Assembly: GCA_035949055.1 (NCBI GenBank)
Contig: DASZIO010000017.1
Span: 1 to 37,985 of the forward strand
Length of the DNA: 37,985 bases
Direction: 5' to 3'
From: Bog-756 sp035949055
GTDB lineage: Bacteria > Actinomycetota > Acidimicrobiia > Acidimicrobiales > RAAP-2
Part shown: positions 23,446-32,269 of the stretch, piece after piece
How the letters are laid out: every line of letters starts with the position of its first letter
How positions within the stretch are numbered: position 1 is the first letter of the stretch
The notes under the pieces: model-generated
Database searches by the model: none
What the model was told of the DNA's origin: nothing
Seen by the model: the letters and a program-made list of their open reading frames with translations, nothing else
Made by a program: the position numbers and the translations under genes

Positions 23446-23510
23446 CCGGCGAGCCCGCCGTAGCGTTGCGACGTCCAGGCTCCATCGGCGGCACGATCTG
23501 GTCCCTCCAC

Positions 23511-23516
23511 TACCGT
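23511..23516 (+). promoter_or_regulatory. -10 box (TACCGT) of the SnoaL-like gene
   Basis: TACCGT ends 8 bases before ATG 23525 with no ribosome site, so a separate leaderless transcript is likely despite the close upstream gene. Confidence 0.45.
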
Positions 23517-23524
23517 TCCGGCTG

Positions 23525-24007
23525 ATGGACGACCGGATCACGACCCTCGGTGACCGCCTGGAGATCGACGACCTCCTGACCCGATACGCCACGGCCGTCG
23601 ACGCCCGGGACTGGGCGCTGCTGGACACGGTGTTCGCCGCCGACGCGGTCCTCGACTACCGGTCGGCCGGCGGCATCCGGGGCACCTACCAGGAGGTCCG
23701 CGCCTGGCTCGCCGAAGTGCTCCCCATCTTCACCTGGACGCAGCATCTGGTCACCAACCGCGCCGTCGACATCGGTCCGGACGGCGAATCGGCCACGTCG
23801 GTCTCGATCTTCCACAATCCGAACGGGCTCGTGGTCGAAGGTGAGCCTTGGCTGTTCACCGTGGGCGGGCGCTACCACGACCGGTTGGCCCACCCGCCCG
23901 CCGGTTGGCGCATCACCACCCGAGTCGAGGAGACCACCTGGTGGGAGCACCCGATGCCCGGCCTACCCCTCAACCCCTACCCGCTGGCCCCCGACGCCCT
24001 CACCTGA
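23525..24007 (+). CDS. SnoaL-like / NTF2-fold protein
   Basis: A 160-residue single-domain protein. The N-terminal helix LEIDDLLTRYATAVDARDWALLDTVFAADAVLDY (about 12-45) is diagnostic of the SnoaL_4 subgroup, with Tyr20 and Asp24-Asp28 in the usual pocket positions. TWTQHLVTNRAVDI supplies the conserved His of the cavity. The C-terminal sheet contains YHDRLAHPPAGWRITTRVEET, the typical ending. These proteins act as small-molecule isomerases, dehydratases or hydrolases, or as binding proteins. The substrate is unknown. The gene is followed by the secreted hydrolase gene after 115 bp. Confidence 0.87.
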   Translation: MDDRITTLGDRLEIDDLLTRYATAVDARDWALLDTVFAADAVLDYRSAGGIRGTYQEVRAWLAEVLPIFTWTQHLVTNRAVDIGPDGESATSVSIFHNPNGLVVEGEPWLFTVGGRYHDRLAHPPAGWRITTRVEETTWWEHPMPGLPLNPYPLAPDALT

Positions 24008-24094
24008 CGCCGACAACCCACCCTCGCTCGATGTCCGGCCGGCGATGGCCCGACTCCGACTGTCGTGGTGTGGACCCCGACAGCTGAGCGCCGG

Positions 24095-24100
24095 TAGATT
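24095..24100 (+). promoter_or_regulatory. -10 box (TAGATT) of the secreted hydrolase gene
   Basis: TAGATT lies 22 bases before GTG 24123. Between them is AAGGGGGA, a ribosome site, so this gene has a short leader and is not leaderless. Confidence 0.4.
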
Positions 24101-24122
24101 CGTGTGCCGTCAAGGGGGAATC

Positions 24123-26567
24123 GTGCGGATCCGCGCTCGCATCATGTCCAAATCGGCGTTCATCGCCGCGGCTGTCGTCTGCCTGGTCGGCCCGCTAGCT
24201 GTCGGTGGGGCCGGTGGCGCCGGTGCTGCTGCGGCCAATCCGGTCAGTACCACGCTGCACGGCCGGGGGTCGGTCGACGAAGCCTGGCTCACCGGGGCCA
24301 ACCCAGGTGACCGGATCGAGCTCAGGCAGACGGGCACCCCAGTTCCCAACCCGGCCAATCCCGGCCGGGCGGATGCGCTCGGAACGCTGATCATCCGGAA
24401 TCTCACACCGGGGAGTGGCTATGCCTGGTTCGATACGACGACAGGAGAGCACACCACCCGGTTCGACGTCCTCGCGCCGGGCCACAATCCGGCGAGCAGC
24501 TCGTCCCTGTACCGGGGCCAGGCGCTGCACGAGGGCCTCAACTACATCACCATGCGGGACGGCATCGAGCTGGCGGCCACGGTGCGCTACCCCTACGGCG
24601 GGACCTGTAGCGGCACCGCTCCCTGCCCCACCGTCATCGAGTACTCCGGCTATGCCACGGCCGGGCCCACCGACCCCGTGCCGACGCTCATCTCCGAGGC
24701 CCTGCACACTCCGTGCTCCAATTGCGGGGATCCCAACCTGCTCCCCGACACGGCCACCGCGGTGGGATCGGTGCTGGCCCGGGTGTCCGGGTTCGCCACC
24801 GTCAGCCTGCAGATGCGCGGCACCGGTTGCTCGGGGGGCGCATTCGACCTGTTCGGCTACCCGTCCGACTACGACGCCTACGACGCCATCGAGATCGTGG
24901 CCCACCAGTCGTGGGTGGCGCATCACAAGGTGGGCATGGTCGGGATCAGTTTTTCCGGTCTCTCGCAGTTCCCCTCGGCCGGCACCGATCCGCCTGACCT
25001 GGCGGCCATCGCCCCGCTGAGCCCCACCGACGACCTGTTCTCTACCGGGTACCCCGGGGGCATCTACAACGACGGTTTTGCCGCCAGCTGGGTCGCGCAA
25101 CGCATCGCCGACGGCCGAGCGGCGGCGTCCTACAGCAACGGCCGCCTGATCCAATCGTCTCCTTCCCCGGTGCCGAACGTCGGTCAGCCCTGGACCTACT
25201 ACGAGATCGACGCCGAGCTGGCTGCCACCGGCGGGGCGTCATCGACCTGTCTGGCCAACCAGGCGCTCCACAACCAGTCGGAGAGCCTCGCCGCCCTGGT
25301 CGGTCCCCAGCAGGTGGCGCCTGGGACCGGTATGGGACGGGAGCCCTCCCTCTTCGATCGCCGATCGATGGTGGTAGCCGCCCGCCATGTCCACGTGCCG
25401 GTCTTCCTCTCGGGCGCCCTTCAGGACGAGCAGACCGGGCCGCAGTGGCCGGGCCTCATCGACGCCATCCCGAAGACGACGCCGGTCTTCGCCAACATGG
25501 TCAACGGCGGCCATATCGATTCGACCGACCCGCAGACCATCAGCCGCTGGCTGGAGTTTCTCGACATCTACGTGGCCCGTCAGGTCCCCACGCCGCCCAA
25601 TGCGTTGGCGGCCGCCTTCCTCGGACAGTTCACCGGCTTCGCCTCGGGTGTGTCGAGCCAGGCGCCGCTGCCCGCCGTCCGGTTCACCAGCGCCTCCACG
25701 GTGGCCCAGGCGGAGCGGGAATTCGCGGCCCAAACCCCGAAGGTGCGAGTCCTTTTCGACAACGGGGCCGGGGCCGCTGGTCCCGGTGCCATCGAATCCA
25801 CATACTCACATGACTTCTCCAGCTGGCCCCCGACCGGCTCGGTCGAGACCCTCTACTTCGACGGCGACGGGCGGCTGCAGCGAAGTGCCCCGAGCGAGCA
25901 TCAGACCGCGTCCTTCACGCTCGATCCCGCGGCCCGACCACCCACCAGCCTCCCTCCCGGCGGCAACCCCTGGGCGGCCAACCCGGGATGGGACTGGACG
26001 ACTGTCCCCGCCCAGGACGGCATCGGCTTCGAGACCGAGCCGTTCACGCAGCCCACCACCGTCGTCGGCCCCGCCACCCTCGACCTCTGGGTCAAGGCCG
26101 CCGCGCCGGTCGAGGACTTCCAAGCCACCATCACCGAGGTACGCCCGGCCGATGCCCAGGAGGAGTACCTAACCTCGGGGTTCCTGCGCAGCATGAACCA
26201 GGTCGACCGTCCCGATTCGACCCGGCTGTTCACCGATCCGACGTACCTGGCGACCGACGCCAAGAACTTGTCACCACACGGGTTCGACCTGGTGAAGATT
26301 CCCATCGATCCCGTCGTGCACACGTTCCGGCCGGGTACCGCGCTTCGGGTGGTGATCTCGGCTCCCGGCGGCGACCGCCCGGTGTGGGAGTTCGCCACGC
26401 TGGACAATGGCCAGGGTGCCACGGTCGGACTGGGCGGCGTCACCGCGTCGGCCTTGGTGATCAATACCGTCAACGGCGTGTCCGCCACGTCCACCCTCCC
26501 CGCCTGCGGCTCACTGCGTGGCGAGCCCTGCCGGTCCTACCAGGCGGAGGGCAACCAGACCGGCTGA
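24123..26567 (+). CDS. Secreted CocE/NonD-family (X-Pro dipeptidyl-peptidase-like) hydrolase
   Basis: An 814-residue serine hydrolase. The N-terminus MRIRARIMSKSAFIAAAVVC and the Ala/Gly-rich stretch after it form a signal peptide. A beta-rich domain follows to about residue 130. The alpha/beta hydrolase part begins YITMRDGIELAATVRYPYGG. The nucleophile Ser276 is in MVGISFSGLS, Asp is in SGALQDEQTGPQW and His in NGGHIDSTDPQ. The C-terminal jelly-roll domain includes VGPATLDLWVKAAAPVEDF and GTALRVVISAPGGDRPVWEF. The family includes cocaine esterase and Xaa-Pro peptidases; the substrate here is unknown. The GTG at 24123 has AAGGGGGA 3 bases upstream; the frame is open to 23841 but the sequence upstream overlaps the SnoaL-like gene. 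Confidence 0.9.
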   Translation: MRIRARIMSKSAFIAAAVVCLVGPLAVGGAGGAGAAAANPVSTTLHGRGSVDEAWLTGANPGDRIELRQTGTPVPNPANPGRADALGTLIIRNLTPGSGYAWFDTTTGEHTTRFDVLAPGHNPASSSSLYRGQALHEGLNYITMRDGIELAATVRYPYGGTCSGTAPCPTVIEYSGYATAGPTDPVPTLISEALHTPCSNCGDPNLLPDTATAVGSVLARVSGFATVSLQMRGTGCSGGAFDLFGYPSDYDAYDAIEIVAHQSWVAHHKVGMVGISFSGLSQFPSAGTDPPDLAAIAPLSPTDDLFSTGYPGGIYNDGFAASWVAQRIADGRAAASYSNGRLIQSSPSPVPNVGQPWTYYEIDAELAATGGASSTCLANQALHNQSESLAALVGPQQVAPGTGMGREPSLFDRRSMVVAARHVHVPVFLSGALQDEQTGPQWPGLIDAIPKTTPVFANMVNGGHIDSTDPQTISRWLEFLDIYVARQVPTPPNALAAAFLGQFTGFASGVSSQAPLPAVRFTSASTVAQAEREFAAQTPKVRVLFDNGAGAAGPGAIESTYSHDFSSWPPTGSVETLYFDGDGRLQRSAPSEHQTASFTLDPAARPPTSLPPGGNPWAANPGWDWTTVPAQDGIGFETEPFTQPTTVVGPATLDLWVKAAAPVEDFQATITEVRPADAQEEYLTSGFLRSMNQVDRPDSTRLFTDPTYLATDAKNLSPHGFDLVKIPIDPVVHTFRPGTALRVVISAPGGDRPVWEFATLDNGQGATVGLGGVTASALVINTVNGVSATSTLPACGSLRGEPCRSYQAEGNQTG

Positions 26568-26611
26568 CGGCGCCCGCTTCGACCTCCCCAACCGAGCAGT
26601 GGATCGGGGAG

Positions 26612-26617
26612 TACCGT
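26612..26617 (+). promoter_or_regulatory. -10 box (TACCGT) of the acyl-CoA synthetase gene
   Basis: TACCGT ends 6 bases before GTG 26624. It fixes a start that otherwise could not be told from a frame open back to 25988. Confidence 0.5.
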
Positions 26618-26623
26618 GCAGGC

Positions 26624-28177
26624 GTGTACGCCGCCGAGCACGCCGCGCGCCATCCGGACAAGCCGGCGATCGTCATGGCCACCGGCGGCGAGATCGTCAC
26701 CTTCGCCGAGTACGAGGCGGCCGCCAACCAGGTCGCCCACCTGCTGCGCGAGACCGGGCTCCAACACCGTGACCACATGGCGCTGTTTATGGACAACGAC
26801 CATCGCATGCTCATCGGCGAGGGGGGCGCCGAGCGGTCGGGGGTGTTCTACACCTGTGTGAACTCCTTCCTCTCGGCCGAAGAGGTCGCCTACATCATCA
26901 ACGATTCGGAGTCCAAGCTGGTGATGACGTCCGCGGCAAAGGCCGAGGTCGCCGCCGAGCTCCCGTCGATGTGCCCGAAGGTCGAGCGTTGGGTGATGAC
27001 CGGCGCCGGTCAGGCGGCTCCCGGTCCCTTCGAGGATTGGGAGGAGGTGATAGCCCCGCAACCGGAGCGGCCCATACCGGACGAGCAACTCGGGGCACCC
27101 ATGATGTACTCGTCCGGAACCACCGGGCGCCCCAAGGGAATCCTGAGGCCGCTGCCTGAGGTCCATCCGAGCGAAGGGCGGGAGTTGCGCGAGCGGGTCA
27201 GTCTCCTGTGGCGCCTGCGCGACGGCATGGTCTACCTCTCACCGGCACCGCTCTACCATTCCGCGCCGCAGACCAGCGTGGCCCTCGCCCTTCGGCTGGG
27301 CGCCACCGCGGTCATCATGGAGCGCTTCGACGCCGCCCACTACCTCGACCTGGTGCAGCGGTACCGCGTGACCCACTCCCAGGTGGTGCCCACCATGTTC
27401 ACCCGGCTACTGAAGTTGCCCGACGACGTCCGACTGGCGGCCGACGTCTCGTCGTTGGAGGTCATCATCCACGCGGCCGCACCCTGTCCGGTGCCGGTGA
27501 AGGAGAAGATGATCGAATGGTTCGGCCCGATCATCATCGAGTACTACGCCGCCACCGAGGGGAACGGCCTGACCTTCTGCGACTCCGCAGATTGGCTGGC
27601 GCACAAGGGCACGGTGGGGCGTTCGCTGCTCGGCGAGCTGGTCATCCTCGACGACAACGGGGATCCGTGTGAAACCGGAACTCCGGGGACCGTCTGGTTT
27701 CGGGGGGCCACCAGTTTCGAGTACTTCAAGGACCCGTCCAAGACGGCCGCCTCGCGCACGCCCGATGGGTCGGCGAGCACCGTCGGGGATGTCGGCTACC
27801 TCGATGCGGAGGGATATCTGTACCTCACCGACCGTAAGTCCCACATGATCATCTCGGGCGGCGTGAACATCTATCCCCAGGAGACCGAGAACCTCCTCGT
27901 CACCCACCCCAAGGTGATGGACGCCGCGGTGATCGGTGTCCCGGACGAAGACCTCGGTGAGGCGGTCAAGGCGGTGGTCCAGCCGGTCCCCGGCGCTGAT
28001 CCGGGCGGGTCTCTCGAGCGCGAGCTGATCGCCTTCTGCCGCCGACATCTCGCCCACTTCAAATGTCCGCGCACCGTCGACTTCGTGACCGAGCTGCCAC
28101 GCCTGCCGACCGGCAAGCTCTACAAGCGGCTCCTGCGCGACCGGTACTGGAGCGAGCACCCCACCCGCATCCTCTGA
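26624..28177 (+). CDS. Acyl-CoA synthetase (AMP-binding, fatty-acid ligase-like)
   Basis: A 517-residue adenylate-forming enzyme that activates a carboxylic acid with ATP and joins it to CoA. The P-loop motif is YSSGTTGRPKG (about 162-172). YYAATEGNG (about 307-315) is the A5 motif. GDVGYLDAEGYLYLTDRKSHMIISGG (about 388-413) contains the A7 and A8 motifs, with the hinge at DRKS. The C-terminal catalytic Lys is in LPTGKLYKRLLRDRYW near residue 500. The chain-length class is not readable, but the overall form resembles FadD-type and cyclohexanecarboxylate-type ligases. GTG 26624 begins MYAAEHAARHPDKPAIV, a normal start for the family. The gene follows the secreted hydrolase gene by 57 bp. Confidence 0.92.
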   Translation: MYAAEHAARHPDKPAIVMATGGEIVTFAEYEAAANQVAHLLRETGLQHRDHMALFMDNDHRMLIGEGGAERSGVFYTCVNSFLSAEEVAYIINDSESKLVMTSAAKAEVAAELPSMCPKVERWVMTGAGQAAPGPFEDWEEVIAPQPERPIPDEQLGAPMMYSSGTTGRPKGILRPLPEVHPSEGRELRERVSLLWRLRDGMVYLSPAPLYHSAPQTSVALALRLGATAVIMERFDAAHYLDLVQRYRVTHSQVVPTMFTRLLKLPDDVRLAADVSSLEVIIHAAAPCPVPVKEKMIEWFGPIIIEYYAATEGNGLTFCDSADWLAHKGTVGRSLLGELVILDDNGDPCETGTPGTVWFRGATSFEYFKDPSKTAASRTPDGSASTVGDVGYLDAEGYLYLTDRKSHMIISGGVNIYPQETENLLVTHPKVMDAAVIGVPDEDLGEAVKAVVQPVPGADPGGSLERELIAFCRRHLAHFKCPRTVDFVTELPRLPTGKLYKRLLRDRYWSEHPTRIL

Positions 28178-28252
28178 CCACACGCCCTCGGGCCGGCGAA
28201 CAGGGCAAAGGCGACGATCTCGGCGAGCCTCTTGTTCTGGGTGGAGGGCGCA

Positions 28253-28456
28253 ATGGGCGAACTGGCGGTGGGAGCCAGGGTCGATCGGCTGGAGGCCGAC
28301 CCGCCGATGTCAGTCGCATCGGTCGACCTCACCATGGTCGACCCCGGTCGCGTCCGGCTCGAGCTCGACGCGCGGGCGGACAGTTGGCAAGCCGCCGCAG
28401 ACGCCCGAGGCGGTGCCCTCCTGGTGAGCGTCGAGCAATCCAGCTCGAACCCGTAG
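28253..28456 (+). CDS. Hypothetical protein, 67 residues
   Basis: A short frame beginning MGELAVGARVDRLEADPP, with a good ribosome site (GGTGGAGGG) 5 bases before the ATG at 28253. Its codons have the third-position GC of nearby genes and its composition (Asp, Glu, Val rich) looks more protein-like than the Ser/Arg-rich reading of the opposite strand. I do not recognise it and see no domain. It stands in a 396-bp gap between the ligase and DUF2332 genes. The rest of that gap, 28457-28573, shows nothing clear. Confidence 0.4.
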   Translation: MGELAVGARVDRLEADPPMSVASVDLTMVDPGRVRLELDARADSWQAAADARGGALLVSVEQSSSNP

Positions 28457-28573
28457 GCCAGGGGCACCTTCTGCACCCGTTGGATCCGCCATCGTCACTC
28501 CAGGCTGAGTCAGATCAGGCTACCGCTGGCCGAGGGCGGTCAGCTGGTCGATCATGTCGTTCAGCCGGAGCGG

Positions 28574-29668
28574 ATGGGTCACGCCCTGCGCGAGGATGAC
28601 GTCGTGGCCGAGTGGGCGGACGAGCTGGGGAGCCTGTGGGCATGGTTCGCCGAGCACCAGTTCCGCGGCTACTCCCCGCTGTACGAGCGGATCGCGGTCG
28701 CCGCATCGAGCAGCCCCGTGGTGCTCGAGCTCCAGATGGAGGGACCTCCCGAGGCACACCTGCCCCCGGTCCTGCTCGGCGCGGTCCACTACCTACTGCT
28801 CGACGGCGCCGATCACCCCTTGGCCGACGTCTATGCCGGGCGGTCGACTGCCGATCCCGTCCCGTTGTTCCTCGACCTCTGCCGAGTTCACCACGACGAC
28901 CTGGTCGCCCTGATCAAGGTACGGCGCGTCCAGACCAACGACTGCGGGCGGAGCGCCCTCCTCGGTCCCGGCCTGAGCTGGTTGAGCGGCCGTCTGCCCG
29001 GCGCCATGGCGTTGGTGGACGTCGGGGCCAGTGCCGGACTGAACCTGATCCCCGACCGCTACCGGCTCGACTACGGCGGACACGGCACGACCGGACCACT
29101 CTCGCCGGTGGTAATCCACTGTGATGTGATCGGAGGGGACCCTCCGATCGCCGCCGCATTGCCGCCGCTCGCTGCCCGGATAGGACTCGACCGCTCGCCG
29201 ATCGACCTGGCCGACCCGAACGACGCTCGCTGGTTGCTGGCTTGCGTATGGCCGGACACGGGACGCCTCGAGCGGACGGCGGCTTCCATCCGCGTGGCCA
29301 GGGAGTCCTTGCCCACGGTTCAGTCCGGCGACGCCGTAGGTGACTTGCCACCCCTCCTCGATGGGCTCGACGAGGGGGTGTCGGCGGTGGTCGTCAACAC
29401 CTGGGCGCTTTCGTACCTGGGCCGAGCCGAGCGGGAGGAGTACTTGGAGGTCCTGGCCCAGGCGTCGCGCCGGCGTGCCCTGGCCTGGCTGCTGGCTGAC
29501 GACATCTCGGTGCTGTCCGAGGTACCTGCCCTGGGAGAGGGCGGAACAGCCGGCAACGCCCTGGCGGCCCTGGTTTTCGACCGGGGCGACATGGTGAGCG
29601 GTGAGATCCTGGCCGCCGTTCACCAGCACGGTGCCTGGATCGACTGGTGCGCGGAGAGCTCGGCGTGA
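28574..29668 (+). CDS. DUF2332 family protein
   Basis: A 364-residue protein of the actinobacterial DUF2332 family. Conserved parts include FRGYSPLYERIA (about 31-42), PPVLLGAVHYLLLDG (about 64-78), QTNDCGRSALLGPGLSWL, and the glycine-rich VDVGASAGLNLIPDRY (about 148-163), which looks like a methyltransferase-type SAM-binding loop. WLLACVWPDTGRLERTAASI and VVVNTWALSYL follow. The family is uncharacterised; a nucleotide or SAM ligand is inferred from the glycine-rich loop only. ATG 28574 follows GGAG by 4 bases. Confidence 0.85.
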   Translation: MGHALREDDVVAEWADELGSLWAWFAEHQFRGYSPLYERIAVAASSSPVVLELQMEGPPEAHLPPVLLGAVHYLLLDGADHPLADVYAGRSTADPVPLFLDLCRVHHDDLVALIKVRRVQTNDCGRSALLGPGLSWLSGRLPGAMALVDVGASAGLNLIPDRYRLDYGGHGTTGPLSPVVIHCDVIGGDPPIAAALPPLAARIGLDRSPIDLADPNDARWLLACVWPDTGRLERTAASIRVARESLPTVQSGDAVGDLPPLLDGLDEGVSAVVVNTWALSYLGRAEREEYLEVLAQASRRRALAWLLADDISVLSEVPALGEGGTAGNALAALVFDRGDMVSGEILAAVHQHGAWIDWCAESSA

Positions 29669-29720
29669 TCGGGTTCCACCACGGGATCTCGAGGTGCGTC
29701 CACCAGTCTGATCGGGCTTC

Positions 29721-30383
29721 ATGACGAACCCGGTGACCGCGGACATCGCGGGCGAGAGACGGTGGCCGATGGCCGTCACCTTGGTTGCGGCCATGGTGCT
29801 GCCCTTCCTCCTGCCTCAGAGATTCAGTCTGGGCCCGAGGTGGATCATCCCGGTGATCGAAGCGTTGCTGCTGGTGGCCTTGATCGTCGCCGACCCCGGG
29901 CGCATCGATCGCCGGTCCACCTTCGTCCGCGTCGCGTCCGTCGTACTGATCGTCATACTGGTGGCCGGGGCGGCTGTCGTGACCGTTCGATTGGTGGTCG
30001 ACCTCATCCGGGGAGGTCCGGAGACCAACTCGCCGGGCCAGCTGCTCCGCATTGGTGCCCTGACCTGGCTGTACGTCGTCATCTCCTTTGCCTTCCTGTA
30101 CTGGGAGCTCGACGGCGAGGGTCCGGAGCAGCGCGCACGAAAGGCCCCTGACTACCCCGACCTGGCCTTTCCCGAGCACCTCAACCCCCGAGTGGCCAAA
30201 CCCGGCTGGCGGCCCGAGTTCTTCGACTACCTGTACCTCTCCTTCACCGATGCCACCGCCTTCAGCCCGACCGACGTGATGCCGCTGGCCCGTTGGGCGA
30301 AGCTCGCGATGTCCGTGCAAGCCATGGCCTCGCTGGTGATCCTGGGGCTGGTGATCGCGCGGGCCGTCAACATCTTGAAGTGA
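29721..30383 (+). CDS. Multi-pass membrane protein with pore-like C-terminus
   Basis: A 220-residue membrane protein with about four N-terminal helices (about 16-33, 41-57, 66-92 and 103-125), a hydrophilic loop rich in Pro, Glu and Arg (127-165), then FFDYLYLSFTDATAFSPTD and a final helix (about 195-217, ASLVILGLVIARAV). This last part resembles the pore-helix, filter and inner-helix arrangement of two-helix ion channels and also DUF1345 proteins. The potassium filter TVGYGD is not present: the sequence there is ATAFSPTD. It may be a channel of other selectivity or a non-channel relative. It is convergent with the LapA-like gene. No ribosome site is clear before ATG 29721. Confidence 0.65.
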   Translation: MTNPVTADIAGERRWPMAVTLVAAMVLPFLLPQRFSLGPRWIIPVIEALLLVALIVADPGRIDRRSTFVRVASVVLIVILVAGAAVVTVRLVVDLIRGGPETNSPGQLLRIGALTWLYVVISFAFLYWELDGEGPEQRARKAPDYPDLAFPEHLNPRVAKPGWRPEFFDYLYLSFTDATAFSPTDVMPLARWAKLAMSVQAMASLVILGLVIARAVNILK

Positions 30384-30417
30384 GGCGGCGCGACCCGCCC
30401 GTCCCCGGACCGCGTCG

Positions 30418-30687
30418 TCAGCCCCGCCGCTCCTCGCGTCGCTCCTTGCGGCGACGGTGGCGGCGCATCACGCCGAGGCCGAACCAGATCAACGCCCCCA
30501 CGACCGCCGTGATGATCGTGTAGAGCCACAAAGGCCAGGAGAAGTCCCAGACCAGAAAGTGGAGCCGGATCTTCTCGGTGTTCTGGGCGATGAACACGAT
30601 CAACAGCCCGAGGCCGACGAGCGAGGCGATAGCACCGCCGCTCAGGCGTCTGCGGTCCGTCTGCGGGTCAAGCTGCTGATCAACCAT
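30418..30687 (-). CDS. LapA-domain (DUF1049) small membrane protein
   Basis: An 89-residue protein with two hydrophobic helices (about 18-35 and 50-70) separated by IAQNTEKIRLHFLVWDFSWP, the family pattern F-x-x-Q-N-x-x-x-V-x-x-x-F-x-x-W. The C-terminal tail RRHRRRKERREERRG is strongly basic and cytosolic. LapA/DUF1049 proteins take part in lipopolysaccharide control in proteobacteria; in actinobacteria the role is unknown. ATG 30687 has AAGGA upstream. Confidence 0.85.
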   Translation of the reverse strand: MVDQQLDPQTDRRRLSGGAIASLVGLGLLIVFIAQNTEKIRLHFLVWDFSWPLWLYTIITAVVGALIWFGLGVMRRHRRRKERREERRG

Positions 30688-30782
30688 GAATGTGTCCTTG
30701 GACGAGCGTCACGCAGTCTCCCACACCTCGTGACATGAACGAGGGCTGTTCGTCCTCGACCCAGGGTCCACCCGTGAGTGGC

Positions 30783-31820
30783 TTATGTCGCACCGTCGCG
30801 GTCGCTGGCATCTGGTGCGCCACCGCACTCCTTCTTGTAGCGATCCCAGCTCCAGCCCTGGAGGAACTGCCCGGCGGCCGCATCGCCCTTGGCCACGATG
30901 GCCTCGCGCTTCTTCTTGGAGGCGTCGAACTCGACGATCCCGATGCCACTGGTGTCGACGGAGATGATCCTCCGGCTGACGCACGGGCGCTCGAGGTATG
31001 TCTGGTCGTGTCCGACGATGGCCGTGGCGACCACCTGCTCGAGCAGATGGGCGGCGGGCAGCAGCTGACTGACCCGCAGCGCCGGCAGGGCAATGTTCGG
31101 CAGCAGCTGTGCACTTCCGCCGGGCAGGTCAGGGAGGATCTTGATCCCGAAGGTGGGCCATCGCGGCGCCGCCCCGTCGGTGCGGTCGAATATCTCCACA
31201 GGAAAGCTCGAGAGAACCCCGCCGTCGACCAACGTGCGCTGTTCACCGGTCGTGCCGTCGCTGATGGTGACCGGGTCGAAGAAGAGGGGAATTGAGCTCG
31301 AAGCCCGCACCGCGTCCGCCACCAGCTGCTCGTCCGGATCGAGATGCAACATGGGGTAGTCCCAGGGAAGGCGCAGCAGGCGGCCGCGTGTGATGTCGGT
31401 CGCCATGACGACGAGCTTGTACTGCTGGTACGGCTGCTGGTTCTTGTCTGCCTCGGGATCGGACAGGCGCAGGTCGCCGAACGTTGTGACACCGAGTTTC
31501 TGCAGCTCGTGGTGGACGAAATCGCGCAGATAGTCGCCCTTGTAAGCCCCGCCGTCGTGGAGCAGCGAGACCGCCTCGCTGACCATCGGCAATCCCGGCC
31601 GCCCCCGGTCGGGCACGCGCCGGTAGTCGAGGCGATTCATCACGCTAGACAGTGCGTCGGTGTCGATGCCCGCCGCCACGAAGGCGGCCAGAATCGACCC
31701 GGCCGATGTGCCGGCCACCCGCTGAAAGGTGTAGCCGGCGTGCATGAACCGCTCGACCGCCCCGATCAGGCCCAGCCCCTTGACGCCACCCCCTTCGAGT
31801 ACGAGATCGGCGTTCGGCAT
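30783..31820 (-). CDS. Patatin-like phospholipase
   Basis: A 345-residue lipid acyl hydrolase with a Ser-Asp dyad. The oxyanion loop is LEGGGVKGLGLIG (8-20), the nucleophile elbow GTSAGS contains Ser39, and the partner Asp is in LVDGGVLSSFPVEIF near residue 218. RASSSIPLFFDPV is another family element. There is no signal peptide. The C-terminus has a Lys-rich patch (DASKKKREAIV). The gene follows the universal stress protein gene by 14 bp on the same strand and is probably transcribed with it, which suggests membrane lipid remodelling under stress. Confidence 0.93.
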   Translation of the reverse strand: MPNADLVLEGGGVKGLGLIGAVERFMHAGYTFQRVAGTSAGSILAAFVAAGIDTDALSSVMNRLDYRRVPDRGRPGLPMVSEAVSLLHDGGAYKGDYLRDFVHHELQKLGVTTFGDLRLSDPEADKNQQPYQQYKLVVMATDITRGRLLRLPWDYPMLHLDPDEQLVADAVRASSSIPLFFDPVTISDGTTGEQRTLVDGGVLSSFPVEIFDRTDGAAPRWPTFGIKILPDLPGGSAQLLPNIALPALRVSQLLPAAHLLEQVVATAIVGHDQTYLERPCVSRRIISVDTSGIGIVEFDASKKKREAIVAKGDAAAGQFLQGWSWDRYKKECGGAPDASDRDGAT

Positions 31821-31834
31821 GATGCCAGCGGCCG

Positions 31835-32269
31835 CTACGTCGTCTTGGCGATCAGCACGTGGCAGCCGGAATTGTGGGCAACGCTATTGGGCACAGACCC
31901 AAGAATCCGCCGGGCTCCCTGCATTCCCTTGCTCCCTACGACGATCAGGTCGGCGCCAACCTCGTCTGCGGTGTGAACAATTACATCTGCAGGCGCACCC
32001 GAACCGACATGGGTCTGAACGTCGACTCCTTCGATACCGTCCGCCACCTCCTCGAGCATGTGTTGGGCCGCGACCTGCCGGTGGGCGGCACCACTGGACG
32101 GATCACCTACGCCCACGCCTCCGATCGGCACCGCAACTCCGCCCGCGGAGGCTACCGCCGCCACCAAGTGCAACTGGGCGTTGTTCTGACGAGCGATCTG
32201 GATCGCAAGGTCGACGGCCGCGCCCGCCGTGTCCGAGCCGTCTGTTCCGACAACGATCGTTGAGAACAT
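31835..32269 (-). CDS. Universal stress protein (UspA family)
   Basis: A 144-residue single-domain UspA protein. MFSTIVVGTDGSDTAGAAVD is the first strand and nucleotide loop; DLIVVGSKGMQGARRILGSVP contains the ATP-binding pattern G-x-x-G-x(9)-G-(S/T), so ATP binding is likely. Codon ATG 32269 follows GGGAGGGAG. TACGAT at 32312-32317 on the minus strand may be its -10 box. The patatin gene follows after 14 bp. No DosR-type box was recognised upstream. Confidence 0.93.
   Translation of the reverse strand: MFSTIVVGTDGSDTAGAAVDLAIQIARQNNAQLHLVAAVASAGGVAVPIGGVGVGDPSSGAAHRQVAAQHMLEEVADGIEGVDVQTHVGSGAPADVIVHTADEVGADLIVVGSKGMQGARRILGSVPNSVAHNSGCHVLIAKTT

Noticed and set aside
23841..24122. N-terminal extension of the CocE-like hydrolase
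   Set aside because: It would overlap the SnoaL-like gene and remove the signal peptide from the N-terminus; GTG 24123 has a ribosome site.
28313..28341. GGTCGAC sequences on both sides of 8 bases
   Set aside because: Each is a self-palindrome based on GTCGAC, common in such DNA, and lies inside a likely small gene.
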